Assembly: GCF_947493865.1 (NCBI RefSeq)
Contig: NZ_CANLTC010000015.1
Coordinates: forward strand, 1 to 64,000
Length of the DNA: 64,000 nucleotides
Source of the DNA: an uncultured Halomonas sp.
GTDB taxonomy: Bacteria; Pseudomonadota; Gammaproteobacteria; Pseudomonadales; Halomonadaceae
Direction of reading: 5' to 3'
Each line of letters begins with the position of its first letter. Within the stretch, counting starts at the first letter, position 1. Below the pieces are notes generated by a model. It worked only from the letters and a program-made list of their open reading frames with translations. It did not search any database and had not been told where the DNA came from. Made by a program: the position numbers and the translations under genes. This document shows, piece by piece, positions 44,503 to 52,919 of the stretch.

Positions 44503-45957
44503 TCACACCGCGGCTTTCTGGTACGCCCTGCGCTTGGTGACCAAGGACACGCCCACGTAGCAGATCGAGGAAACGACACAGCCGGTGAGCGGCCCCATCA
44601 ACCAACCCACATCCGCGAACAGCATCATGTAGCCGCTGGTAATGAAGCCCGCCAGCATGGCAACAATCGCGCCCCAGGCGGAGCCCTGCCAGAAAGTCGA
44701 GATGAATACCGGCCCGATCAGGCTGGCCAGCAGCGTCCCGGTGCCCAGGATGCCTAGCCAGGAGAGCATGAAAGGCGGCGCGTAGAGCATCATCAACAGC
44801 GCCACGACACCCAGGATGACCACCGCAAAGCGGTTGATCCACAATACCAGAGACGCCCGCTGGAACACATTGCCGAACAGCGCCAGCCGCAGATCGTGAG
44901 AGGTTGCCGAGGCCACGGTATGCAACAGCGAGTTGGCGGTGGACTTCATGGCGAACAGGATGAACAGGGTGATCAAGCCTTCCAGCGCCGGCGGCATGAA
45001 CTCCGCAAGATAGACCGGCATGGCATTGTCCGGATCCGCCAGATCGGGCACCTTCATGCGCACATAAAGCCCCACGATCGGCACCAGGCTCAGCAGCGCA
45101 CCGAAAAACGCCACGTAAACGCCCATCTTGTGCAACTTGACGTCCGGCTTGAAGGCCAGGAAGCGCACCGCCATGAAGGGCAGCACCGCCGCGAACAGGA
45201 ACGCATAGGGCAGCACCAGGAATATGGCTGCCGGGCTGTCACCGTAGTGGGCGCCGGTAGTGGGGTTCAACAGTTCCGGATCGATGGCGTTGAGCGCGCT
45301 TTCCCACTCGCCAAGATTCACGCTGGTCAGTATCTGAACGACAATCAGTACCGCCGCGATCGCCATGCCGCAGACCATCACCGTATCCGTCCAGGCCACT
45401 GCCGCAAGGCCGCCCAGCATGGTATAGATGATGATGACGCCGACCATCAAAAGCGCGCTATTGGTCATCTCGATATCCAGCCAGTTGGCGCCAAGCAATG
45501 CCACCGCCTTGATCTGGCTGGTCAGAAACACCAGCAGCAGTATGATGGTGATGACCGCTGCCAGGCCCTGTACCGCCCGGCCCAGGGTGCCGCCGCCATG
45601 GATCTGGGCGATATATTCCGGGATGGTGTTGCTGCCCATGTCGACGGCTTTGGCCTGCAGAAAGCTGGCGAAATAGAGCACTGCGATCATCATTGCCGGG
45701 GCGAAGAAAAAATTACCCAGTATTTCGACCGCCCCGAATTGATAGGTGGCACCGGGGGAACCCACAAAGCCCCAGCCGCTGAAACCGGTGGCCACGATGG
45801 TGCCGGCGCCGACGAAGGCTCCCAGGGAACGCCCGGCCAGCAGGAAACCGCCCTCGTCGCCTTTTTTCATCATGCGAGACGACAGAAAGCCTAGATAGAT
45901 CATCAACCCGAAGGTGATCAGCAAAAGGCCCCAGTTGAATAGTTGATAGCCATCCAT
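44503..45957 (-). CDS. Sodium:solute symporter (SSS family)
   Basis: A 484-residue carrier with about 13 helices. SSS hallmarks are GTGSGWGFVGSPG-like sequence (here ATGFSGWGFVGSPGATY) and the Na+-site region near ATSHDLRLALFG. The longer frame is rejected because the start at 45957 has GGGGGAG upstream and its first helix begins at residue 7. It imports a small organic substrate with Na+. Its place before the LysR and creatininase genes suggests creatinine, creatine or a related compound, by inference. A 39-residue membrane protein is encoded 5 bp upstream. Confidence 0.88.
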   Translation of the reverse strand: MDGYQLFNWGLLLITFGLMIYLGFLSSRMMKKGDEGGFLLAGRSLGAFVGAGTIVATGFSGWGFVGSPGATYQFGAVEILGNFFFAPAMMIAVLYFASFLQAKAVDMGSNTIPEYIAQIHGGGTLGRAVQGLAAVITIILLLVFLTSQIKAVALLGANWLDIEMTNSALLMVGVIIIYTMLGGLAAVAWTDTVMVCGMAIAAVLIVVQILTSVNLGEWESALNAIDPELLNPTTGAHYGDSPAAIFLVLPYAFLFAAVLPFMAVRFLAFKPDVKLHKMGVYVAFFGALLSLVPIVGLYVRMKVPDLADPDNAMPVYLAEFMPPALEGLITLFILFAMKSTANSLLHTVASATSHDLRLALFGNVFQRASLVLWINRFAVVILGVVALLMMLYAPPFMLSWLGILGTGTLLASLIGPVFISTFWQGSAWGAIVAMLAGFITSGYMMLFADVGWLMGPLTGCVVSSICYVGVSLVTKRRAYQKAAV

Positions 45958-45962
45958 GATGA

Positions 45963-46082
45963 TTATCTCCCCCGTTGTTCTTGTTGCTTGCGCTTGAACT
46001 CGCGGCGCACATAGGCGGCGCCGGCATGCACTAACATGTAGATGGTCAGCACCAGGAAGGTGGATAATACCCAGGAGTCCAT
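45963..46082 (-). CDS. 39-residue single-helix membrane protein, probable SSS carrier companion
   Basis: A small gene with an ATG at 46082, an AAGAGGAT ribosome binding site, and a stop 5 bp before the SSS carrier start. The product is MDSWVLSTFLVLTIYMLVHA, then GAAYVRREFKRKQQEQRGR: one membrane helix (about residues 4-25) and a basic, Gln-rich cytoplasmic tail. Small helical proteins encoded next to SSS carriers are known (for example YhdT beside PanF), so it may be an accessory subunit. It is too short for family assignment by eye. Confidence 0.7.
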   Translation of the reverse strand: MDSWVLSTFLVLTIYMLVHAGAAYVRREFKRKQQEQRGR

Positions 46083-46144
46083 GACCGTATCCTCTTGTTA
46101 TTGAACTTGTTGAGACAGAAGTGTCTTTGCCTCTTGAGGCGTTA

Positions 46145-46156
46145 TTGTTGCAACAA
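46145..46156. promoter_or_regulatory. Palindrome in the SSS carrier / LysR divergent promoter
   Basis: TTGTTGCAACAA is a perfect 12-bp palindrome about midway in the 171-bp divergent region. It is a plausible LysR-type box for the adjacent regulator. Confidence 0.4.
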
Positions 46157-46253
46157 ATACCATTGTGATAATCGACGTTATGGTAGCGGGGTAAGGGAAA
46201 CCAATTTGTATGGCTAATGCAGGCATCATGCATGCCAATAGTGGGGGATAATA

Positions 46254-47138
46254 ATGAAAAACATACCGACGGATCTTTTGAGAACCTTCGTCACCATCAA
46301 GGACTTGGGCGGCTTCACTAGCGCGGGAGAACTACTGGGGCGCTCACAGCCCGCCATCAGCCTACAGGTCAAGAAACTCGAAGAAATACTCGACACCCGG
46401 CTCTTCTTGCGCGGTACCAGCCTGACACTCACTGCCGATGGCGAGTACTTGTATGCCTCAGCCAAGCAAATGCTCGAGATCAACGACGAGATCATCCACA
46501 AGATAAAAGGTGAGGGTGTTTCGGGAAAGGTACGGCTCGGTATCCCCAACGACTTCGAACTGGCGTTCCTGCCCAAGGTGCTTAGAAGCTTCACCAAGAG
46601 TCATCCCAGCGTCTCTCTGGAGGTGGATTGCGACATCAGCAAAACCATCCAGCAGCGCTATCAGAAACACTTCTACGATATCGTGCTGATCATGGAACGG
46701 GTCAACAGTGACGAACGCCGCGATCGACGGGACTATCGCATCGAACCGCTGGAGTGGGTCATGGCCCACGATTACAAGCTCTCGTCTCAGGAAAGCATTC
46801 CCTTGATTACCTACCCCCAAGGGTGTGTCTATCGGGGCATTACCGAAGAAGTGCTGACCGCCCACGACAAACCTCACAGGATGGTTTACACCAGCCCGAG
46901 TTTGCTGGGATTGCTGTCAGCAGTAGAGGCAGGACTCGGCATTACCGTGATGGCGCATTCGACCATTCCCAGTCAATTGAAAAGCACCGAGCACACCGCG
47001 CATCTACCAAGACTGGGCAATGTCTGCATCGGCGTCTACTACGAGAATGAGCGTCTGAGTGCCGCCGCACATCGCGCCCTGGATTTCATTCGTGCAGGCA
47101 TCGCCAACCTGGAGAAGAGCCGATACGAGACCCTGTGA
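46254..47138 (+). CDS. LysR-family regulator of the creatinine cluster
   Basis: A 294-residue LysR protein. The HTH reads LRTFVTIKDLGGFTSAGELLGRSQPAIS..KKLEE, and the effector domain starts near GKVRLGIPNDFELAFLP. It is divergent from the SSS carrier and converges on creatininase, so it is well placed to control the creatinine/creatine genes. The inducer is unknown. Confidence 0.88.
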   Translation: MKNIPTDLLRTFVTIKDLGGFTSAGELLGRSQPAISLQVKKLEEILDTRLFLRGTSLTLTADGEYLYASAKQMLEINDEIIHKIKGEGVSGKVRLGIPNDFELAFLPKVLRSFTKSHPSVSLEVDCDISKTIQQRYQKHFYDIVLIMERVNSDERRDRRDYRIEPLEWVMAHDYKLSSQESIPLITYPQGCVYRGITEEVLTAHDKPHRMVYTSPSLLGLLSAVEAGLGITVMAHSTIPSQLKSTEHTAHLPRLGNVCIGVYYENERLSAAAHRALDFIRAGIANLEKSRYETL

Positions 47139-47175
47139 TTGGCGATGCCTATTGACGGAAGCTGCTACCCGGCCT

Positions 47176-47934
47176 TCATTTCAATTGTCCTGAAATGCCA
47201 TCGATGCACTCGTCCAGTATCCAGCGCCCCTTTTCTGCCGTTGCGTCCACCGGCGACGATAGGGTGCCACTTTCGGCCACCCAGCTTGGATCCGAGGGAA
47301 ACACATCGTAAGGAGGGAACGTGGCGGGCTCGACATGCACCGCCTTTTCCATATCCACAAGCTCCGGATAAAGCTCGAGCATGATGGAGGTTTCCAGAAT
47401 ACCGCCATGCTCCACGGCCCAGCCGGTGAACCCATCGGGAAACACCTTGGCGATGGTCTTTTCGCTGATGAAGTCCCAGTAGGAAAGCAGATAGACCTTC
47501 ACTTTCAGGTTGCGTAGCTCGCAGTGCTTGACCAACTTGTCCGCCGCCTCGCACAGGAACATGGAATTCTCGAAGTGGCCATTGATCAGGACGAACTCTC
47601 GATTGCCATGATTCACATAGGCCAGCAGTACGTCATAGACGTACTGCTCGAGAGAACTTCCCGAGACACAGGTCGTACCCGGGAAGAAGTTTCCGCCACC
47701 GGATTTCACCTGGGACTTGTAGCCATAGCTGATGGCCGGCGCCACCAGCATGTTGTCGCTTCTTTGTGCCACTTGCTCGGCAATATGACTGGGTATCAAT
47801 ACGTCCGGATTGAGAGACATGTGAGGACCATGCTGCTCGATCGCGCCGATCGGCAGAATGATTCTACACTGCCCTTTTTCGGTCTTGTCCTTGTAGGACA
47901 CCCAGTCCATGTTTTCGATTTTGACATTTTTCAT
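47176..47934 (-). CDS. Creatininase (creatinine amidohydrolase)
   Basis: A 252-residue metal-dependent amidohydrolase. Ligands match Pseudomonas creatininase: Glu33, His35 and Asp44 (AIEQHGPHMSLNPD) with His120 and Glu122 (INGHFEN). It interconverts creatinine and creatine in the cytoplasm. The ATG at 47934 is preferred, with GAGG about 10 bases upstream; a TTG three codons earlier is the alternative. It follows a BCCT carrier gene on the same strand by 32 bp. The wider family includes other amidohydrolases, but the presence of creatinase nearby supports this call. Confidence 0.88.
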   Translation of the reverse strand: MKNVKIENMDWVSYKDKTEKGQCRIILPIGAIEQHGPHMSLNPDVLIPSHIAEQVAQRSDNMLVAPAISYGYKSQVKSGGGNFFPGTTCVSGSSLEQYVYDVLLAYVNHGNREFVLINGHFENSMFLCEAADKLVKHCELRNLKVKVYLLSYWDFISEKTIAKVFPDGFTGWAVEHGGILETSIMLELYPELVDMEKAVHVEPATFPPYDVFPSDPSWVAESGTLSSPVDATAEKGRWILDECIDGISGQLK

Positions 47935-47966
47935 TTTAACCAACCTCGCCCATTGGCTTCATACCG

Positions 47967-49697
47967 TTACCGAGAAGCCAAACCACCTGTAGTCGTCGTG
48001 TCCGGTCGTGCCTGGACCTCACCGTTGTCATCCATGTGCAGCTTGACGTTGGGGTTCGGGTCGTTGATCGCCCTTTCCAACTCCCTGGTCGACCGATCTC
48101 TTTTCAAGAGTCGCCTGATCATGTTGGCGATCATGAGCATAATGACAATGGAGAAGGGGAACGCCCCGATGATGGTACCGGTCTGCACTGTGTCGACCAC
48201 GGCGCTTCCGCCCACGGTCAGCAGTAGTGACGCGACTGCGGCAATACTTGCCACCAGAACCACGCGAAACCACGCCCCCGACTTTCTCGGTGAAGATACA
48301 AAATCCGATAGCGCGTAGGTACCGGCATCCAGAGAAGTGACATAGTACGTCGCCACCAACACGGTCGACACTACGAGCAGGAGACTACCAACGATCGGTA
48401 TCGACTCCAGCATCACGAACAGTCCGCTGGAAACGTTTTCGCCCACCGCCGTCGAGATCCCGCGGCCGGTCTTATCGTCGTAGAAAATGGCAGCAGAGCC
48501 AAGGACCCCTATCCACACCATGACGATCAGGGAAGGAACGACGGTCACCCCGATCACGAATTCGCGGATGGTGCGACCGCGAGAAATACGCGCAATGAAT
48601 CCCGCCACGAAGGGTGAGAAGGCAATGACCCAGCACCAGATGAACACGGTCCACCAGCCATTCCAGCTATCCTGCCAGGATGTCAGCGGCTCAGCGGTAC
48701 TCGGCGCGTCCGTCCAGAAGCTCATGGCTACGAAGTTGGTGAAGAAGGAACCGAAGGTCTGAGTGACGTTGGAGATGATAAATAGCGTAGGGCCAAACAC
48801 AAAAACAGCAACAACGAGAACGACACTCAGGATCGAGTTTGTTTCACTGATTACGCGCATGCCCTTGCTGATACCGAAGAAGGCCGAGATTGCCGTGAGA
48901 ACTCCCAACCCAAGAATGACGATCAACCAAATGGCAGGTGTCGACGCAATACCGGTGAAGGAAGTGAGTCCGGAGCTGAACTGCAGTGCCGCAAACCCGA
49001 AGGACGTCGCCAAGCCAAGTATCGTGGCCATGATGGCCAGCAACTCTACTACTACGCCGGCACCGCCCTGGGCCCACTTTGGAAGGATATCAACTGTCGC
49101 CTCGCGAAAGGTCAGGGTCTTGCCCAGATTATGATGTGAATAGGCAAGACACACAGCCACGACGCAATACATGGCCCAGGCAGTGAACCCCCAATGGAAA
49201 TACGCCCAGACGAGACCACCCTCAGCGACGTTTTCTGCTGTTGCCGCGATGACAGGACTCTCGTCGCGAAGCATGATCGGTTCCGCCACCGACCAGAAAA
49301 TCAGACCGATGCCCTGGCCACAAGCAAACAGCATCGAGTACCAGGCAAAATTGCTGTGTTCGGATTTTGCATCCGGCCCACCCAATCGAACTCTTCCGCC
49401 TACCTTGCTGAACACAAGCCAGGCACACACTGCCACGGCAAAAAGCGAGTACAGGATGAACATCCAGGTAAACCCGCCAGTAACGAAGCTCCGCATATCA
49501 AAAATGACAGCGGCCACACCGTCAGGATTGATCAGGACCGTTGCAATAAGGGCAATGATCGCTATTGGCGGCGCAAACTGGATAAACAATCGGCCTACGG
49601 GCGGAAGATCCTTGCCCGTAAATCGTGGAACCTCTACGCCTCCGGGGGGCTGCGTGTTCCCCGTAGACGTCTTCTGTTCTGTGCTGTTGTTCGACAT
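47967..49697 (-). CDS. BCCT-family transporter linked to creatine/creatinine genes
   Basis: A 576-residue BCCT carrier with 12 helices (helix 4 AYFHWGFTAW; helix 8 WWTVFIWCWVIAFSPFVAGFIARISRGRT). The typical aromatic WxWW box in helix 8 is incomplete (W-C-W-V), which may reflect a substrate without a trimethylammonium group. It has extended polar tails at both ends. The start at 49697 has GAAGGTG upstream. It lies between creatinase and creatininase on their strand, so creatine or creatinine uptake is the likely role, by inference. Confidence 0.87.
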   Translation of the reverse strand: MSNNSTEQKTSTGNTQPPGGVEVPRFTGKDLPPVGRLFIQFAPPIAIIALIATVLINPDGVAAVIFDMRSFVTGGFTWMFILYSLFAVAVCAWLVFSKVGGRVRLGGPDAKSEHSNFAWYSMLFACGQGIGLIFWSVAEPIMLRDESPVIAATAENVAEGGLVWAYFHWGFTAWAMYCVVAVCLAYSHHNLGKTLTFREATVDILPKWAQGGAGVVVELLAIMATILGLATSFGFAALQFSSGLTSFTGIASTPAIWLIVILGLGVLTAISAFFGISKGMRVISETNSILSVVLVVAVFVFGPTLFIISNVTQTFGSFFTNFVAMSFWTDAPSTAEPLTSWQDSWNGWWTVFIWCWVIAFSPFVAGFIARISRGRTIREFVIGVTVVPSLIVMVWIGVLGSAAIFYDDKTGRGISTAVGENVSSGLFVMLESIPIVGSLLLVVSTVLVATYYVTSLDAGTYALSDFVSSPRKSGAWFRVVLVASIAAVASLLLTVGGSAVVDTVQTGTIIGAFPFSIVIMLMIANMIRRLLKRDRSTRELERAINDPNPNVKLHMDDNGEVQARPDTTTTGGLASR

Positions 49698-49766
49698 TGT
49701 CACCTTCTCCATACGGGTTTTCGCACTGACTGCGAAAACGCTCCGGTTGTTTTTTTAATGGAGCAC

Positions 49767-49792
49767 ACAAAAGGGGAGCCAGGCTCCCCTTT
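49767..49792 (-). terminator. Terminator-like hairpin after the creatinase gene
   Basis: AAAGGGGAGCC and GGCTCCCCTTT form an 11-bp stem with a 1-nt formal loop (49770-49792); on the minus strand TTTT follows. It lies 10 bp past the creatinase stop, so it probably partly ends that transcript before the BCCT carrier. Confidence 0.7.
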
Positions 49793-49802
49793 CTACAACT
49801 GA

Positions 49803-51011
49803 TTATTTGATGATGTTGTGTTCCGGCCCATAGGGGAAGCCGGTGATGTTCTCGGTCTTGTCCTCGTGGATCACCAGGATGTCATGCTCACGATAGCCAC
49901 CTGCGCCAGGCTGGCCTTCCGGAATCATGATCATCGGCTCCATGGAGACGACCATGTTGGGCTCGAGAACCGTTTCGATATCTTCGCGCAACTCTAGACC
50001 CGCTTCGCGGCCGTAGTAGTGGCTCAGGGTGCCGAAGGAATGGCCGTAACCGAAGGTACGGTACTTGAGCAGATCGTGTTCGGCGAAGATCTCGTTGAGC
50101 TCATGAGCGATATCGCAGCAGCGCACGCCGGGCTTGATGAGTTCCTGACCGCGCTCGTGAACCTTGCAGTTGACTTCCCACAGACGCAGGTGCTCGTCGG
50201 ATGCGTGCTCGCAGAACAGGGTACGCTCAAGCGCCGTGTAGTAGCCGGCAATCATGGGGAAGGTGTTCAAGCTCAGAATATCGCCGGGCTGCACCTTGCG
50301 ACTGGTCACCGGGTTATGAGCGCCGTCGGTATTGATACCGGACTGGAACCACACCCAGGTATCCATCAGCTCGCCGTGGGGGTAACGCTTGGCGATCTCG
50401 CGCACCATGGCCTGGGTACCCGCCAGGGCGACTTCGTACTCGGGCACGCCGGCCTTGATAGCGTCGCGTATCGCTTCACCGCCCACGTCCGCCACCTGGG
50501 CGCCATTGCGGATCAATTCGATCTCTTCAGAAGACTTGAGCATGCGCATCTTCATGGTGGGCACGCCGATGTCGACGAACTCGACGCCACCCAAGGCATC
50601 CTTCATCTTCTGCTGGTTCTGCAGGGTCAGGTGGTCGTACTCCACGCCGACACGCTTGCTGTTACCGCAGAGCTGCTTGATGGCCTTGAAGAAGTTGTCC
50701 TTCTGCCAGTCGGTGTAGACGATATTGTCGCCCAGGCGATTGCGACGATAAGGCTGGCCGCCGTCGATATTGGCGGTGACCGTGGTGAACTTGTCCTGAG
50801 TGACCACCAGACCGTAGTCACGACCGAACTTGCAGTAAACGAAATCGCTGAAGTAGTTGATGTTGTGATAAGAGGTAAAGACCGCCGCATCGATCTGCTG
50901 GTCGGCCATGTACTTCCTGAGCTTGTCGAGACGGCTTTTCATCTCACCATCGGAGAACGTAGGGGTGACTTTTTCTCCGTTGGGAATCTCGATAAGTGAT
51001 GGCAACTGCAT
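49803..51011 (-). CDS. Creatinase (creatine amidinohydrolase)
   Basis: A 402-residue protein, the same length as Pseudomonas creatinase, with its active-site residues at the same numbers: His232 (NTDGAHNP), Glu262 (TALERTLF) and Glu358 (VSMEPM). It has the pita-bread fold of the M24 family without the metal ligands of aminopeptidases. It hydrolyses creatine to sarcosine and urea. Sarcosine would then be used by the SoxBDAG enzyme at 7289-12852. It has its own upstream region (51012-51167) and a hairpin after the stop. Confidence 0.96.
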   Translation of the reverse strand: MQLPSLIEIPNGEKVTPTFSDGEMKSRLDKLRKYMADQQIDAAVFTSYHNINYFSDFVYCKFGRDYGLVVTQDKFTTVTANIDGGQPYRRNRLGDNIVYTDWQKDNFFKAIKQLCGNSKRVGVEYDHLTLQNQQKMKDALGGVEFVDIGVPTMKMRMLKSSEEIELIRNGAQVADVGGEAIRDAIKAGVPEYEVALAGTQAMVREIAKRYPHGELMDTWVWFQSGINTDGAHNPVTSRKVQPGDILSLNTFPMIAGYYTALERTLFCEHASDEHLRLWEVNCKVHERGQELIKPGVRCCDIAHELNEIFAEHDLLKYRTFGYGHSFGTLSHYYGREAGLELREDIETVLEPNMVVSMEPMIMIPEGQPGAGGYREHDILVIHEDKTENITGFPYGPEHNIIK

Positions 51012-51167
51012 GGCAGGCTCCTTGCGTTGTTGTGTTGGTTTCCACCTTGACTATCGATAGCGGCCGCGTAAAGGGCAAATGACTAGCGTAAATGCCCTCA
51101 TTGCACCTGCAAATAACTCACTAAAAAACCTAATATTTCAGCTGTTTGAGTGCACAACAGAGCATTT

Positions 51168-52919
51168 TCAGGCTGGCTTTTGAGTTCGGCACCAGGCCAT
51201 CAGCTCATCGGCGCTTCGTGGCGGCAGGTAGAAATAACCCTGCCCCTGGTCGCAGCCCATCTGGGCCAGCAAGGCAGCCTGCTCGCGGGTCTCGATGCCC
51301 TCCGCCACGACCAGGCAGCCGCAGCCATGGGCCAGACTCAAAATCATGCTTACCAGACGCTGATCATCGGCGCTGTCGACCAGCCCTTCCACGAAAGAGC
51401 GATCGATCTTGAGTACCGATACCGGCAGCGTCTTCAGATACGCCAGAGACGAGTAACCGGTACCGAAATCATCGATGGCGATACGCACGCCGGATTGGGA
51501 CAACCTCAGCAGCTGAACCCGGGCGGTTTCCACATCCACCATCAAATCGGATTCGGTGATTTCCAGGGAAATATGTTCATGGGGCAAATCATGAGCGGCC
51601 AGCAATGCCAGCAAGCGGTCGGCGAAACCGCCCTGTATCAGTTGCCGCACGGATACGTTGATGGCGACATCGAAATCATCCTCTAGCAATCCCTGGGTAT
51701 ACCAACGCGCTGTCTGGATGATGGCTTCTTCCAGCGCCCACTCACCTATGCCAAGGATATCGCCAGAAGCCTCGGCGAGAGGAATGAACTCATCCGGGGA
51801 CATCCACCCCAGGCAGGGATGGTACCAACGCAACAAGACCTCGACCCCCTGGATACAGCCGCTTGTCAGGGATACCTTGGGCTGATAGGTAAGTGAAAGC
51901 TCACCGCGGGATACCGCGCCATGCAGTGCCTGCTGCAGGGTGAGCTGCTTTTGCTGTGCTGCCTCCAGCTCTCGGGTATAGCGTTGTATCGGCGATTTTC
52001 CCGGGCGCGGTAACGCCAGTACCGCCATTTGCACCAGTCGCTCCGGCTCCCCGCCAACGCTGTGATGGAGTCCGATGCGCGCCTTGAGCGGCAGCAGCAG
52101 TTCGCCAACCCGATGATCCGCATGCACCAGGGCATGTATCTTTTGTGCCATGTGCTTCAAGACCTGATCGTTCGGCGCATCCGCCCAGACGATCAGCAAC
52201 TCCCCGCCAGCCCACAAGCCGAAATAGTGCTCCTCATCAAGATGGTGTTGCAGCGTATCCCCCAGCTCCCATAGCAGCGCCTCGCTAACGCTGTAACCAT
52301 GTAGGCGGACGATGTCGTCCAGGTTGTCCAACGCGATGAACAACAATCCGACCGTACGCCTCGATCGTACAAGGGTATCGAGATGTTGCAGCAGTGCGCG
52401 GCGATTGGGCAGGCCGGTAATGGGATCGGAGTGCGACTGATACTCCAGTTGCTGGGTACGCTCGGCCACCATCAGCTCGAGAGCTTCCGCCTCCCGATCA
52501 CGCAACTGATAACGATGTTGCACCGACAACACGTTGTTCAGTCGCTGAATCACCTCGTCGTGCTTCAAGGGCTTGCTCAAGAAGTCCCGCACTCCCATGC
52601 TCAAGGCCCGCTGACGCGTCTGATCATCGATCTGCGCCGTGAGTACGATGACCGGGGGCATCTGATCGTCAAACTGCGCACCAAGCTGCTCGAGCACCTG
52701 AAAGCCATCCAGATAAGGCATTCGAATATCCAGCAAAATCAGATCGGGAGTCCGTTGCTGACAGTGCTCGAGTACTTGGCGTGGATCGCTCAATCCTTTT
52801 ATATTCTCGAATCCGTGGTCTTCAAGCAGCGTTTCCAGCAGTTCCACATTGACCGGCTGATCGTCCACGATCAGCACGTGTTTACCGACGAGTTCTGCCC
52901 CGCAGCTGGATAGTTTCAT
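51168..52919 (-). CDS. Response regulator with GGDEF and EAL domains
   Basis: A 583-residue protein: receiver domain (1-130, phospho-acceptor Asp64 in LILLDIRMP), a GGDEF domain (about 160-310) and an EAL domain (about 325-575). The GGDEF signature is degenerate (WAGGELL), so cyclic-di-GMP synthesis is doubtful. The EAL domain keeps key residues: EVLLRW, NVSVRQL, EITESDLM and DDFGTGYSSLAYLK, so it is probably an active phosphodiesterase. Its start overlaps the upstream hybrid kinase gene by ATGA, which makes that kinase its likely phosphodonor. Confidence 0.92.
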   Translation of the reverse strand: MKLSSCGAELVGKHVLIVDDQPVNVELLETLLEDHGFENIKGLSDPRQVLEHCQQRTPDLILLDIRMPYLDGFQVLEQLGAQFDDQMPPVIVLTAQIDDQTRQRALSMGVRDFLSKPLKHDEVIQRLNNVLSVQHRYQLRDREAEALELMVAERTQQLEYQSHSDPITGLPNRRALLQHLDTLVRSRRTVGLLFIALDNLDDIVRLHGYSVSEALLWELGDTLQHHLDEEHYFGLWAGGELLIVWADAPNDQVLKHMAQKIHALVHADHRVGELLLPLKARIGLHHSVGGEPERLVQMAVLALPRPGKSPIQRYTRELEAAQQKQLTLQQALHGAVSRGELSLTYQPKVSLTSGCIQGVEVLLRWYHPCLGWMSPDEFIPLAEASGDILGIGEWALEEAIIQTARWYTQGLLEDDFDVAINVSVRQLIQGGFADRLLALLAAHDLPHEHISLEITESDLMVDVETARVQLLRLSQSGVRIAIDDFGTGYSSLAYLKTLPVSVLKIDRSFVEGLVDSADDQRLVSMILSLAHGCGCLVVAEGIETREQAALLAQMGCDQGQGYFYLPPRSADELMAWCRTQKPA

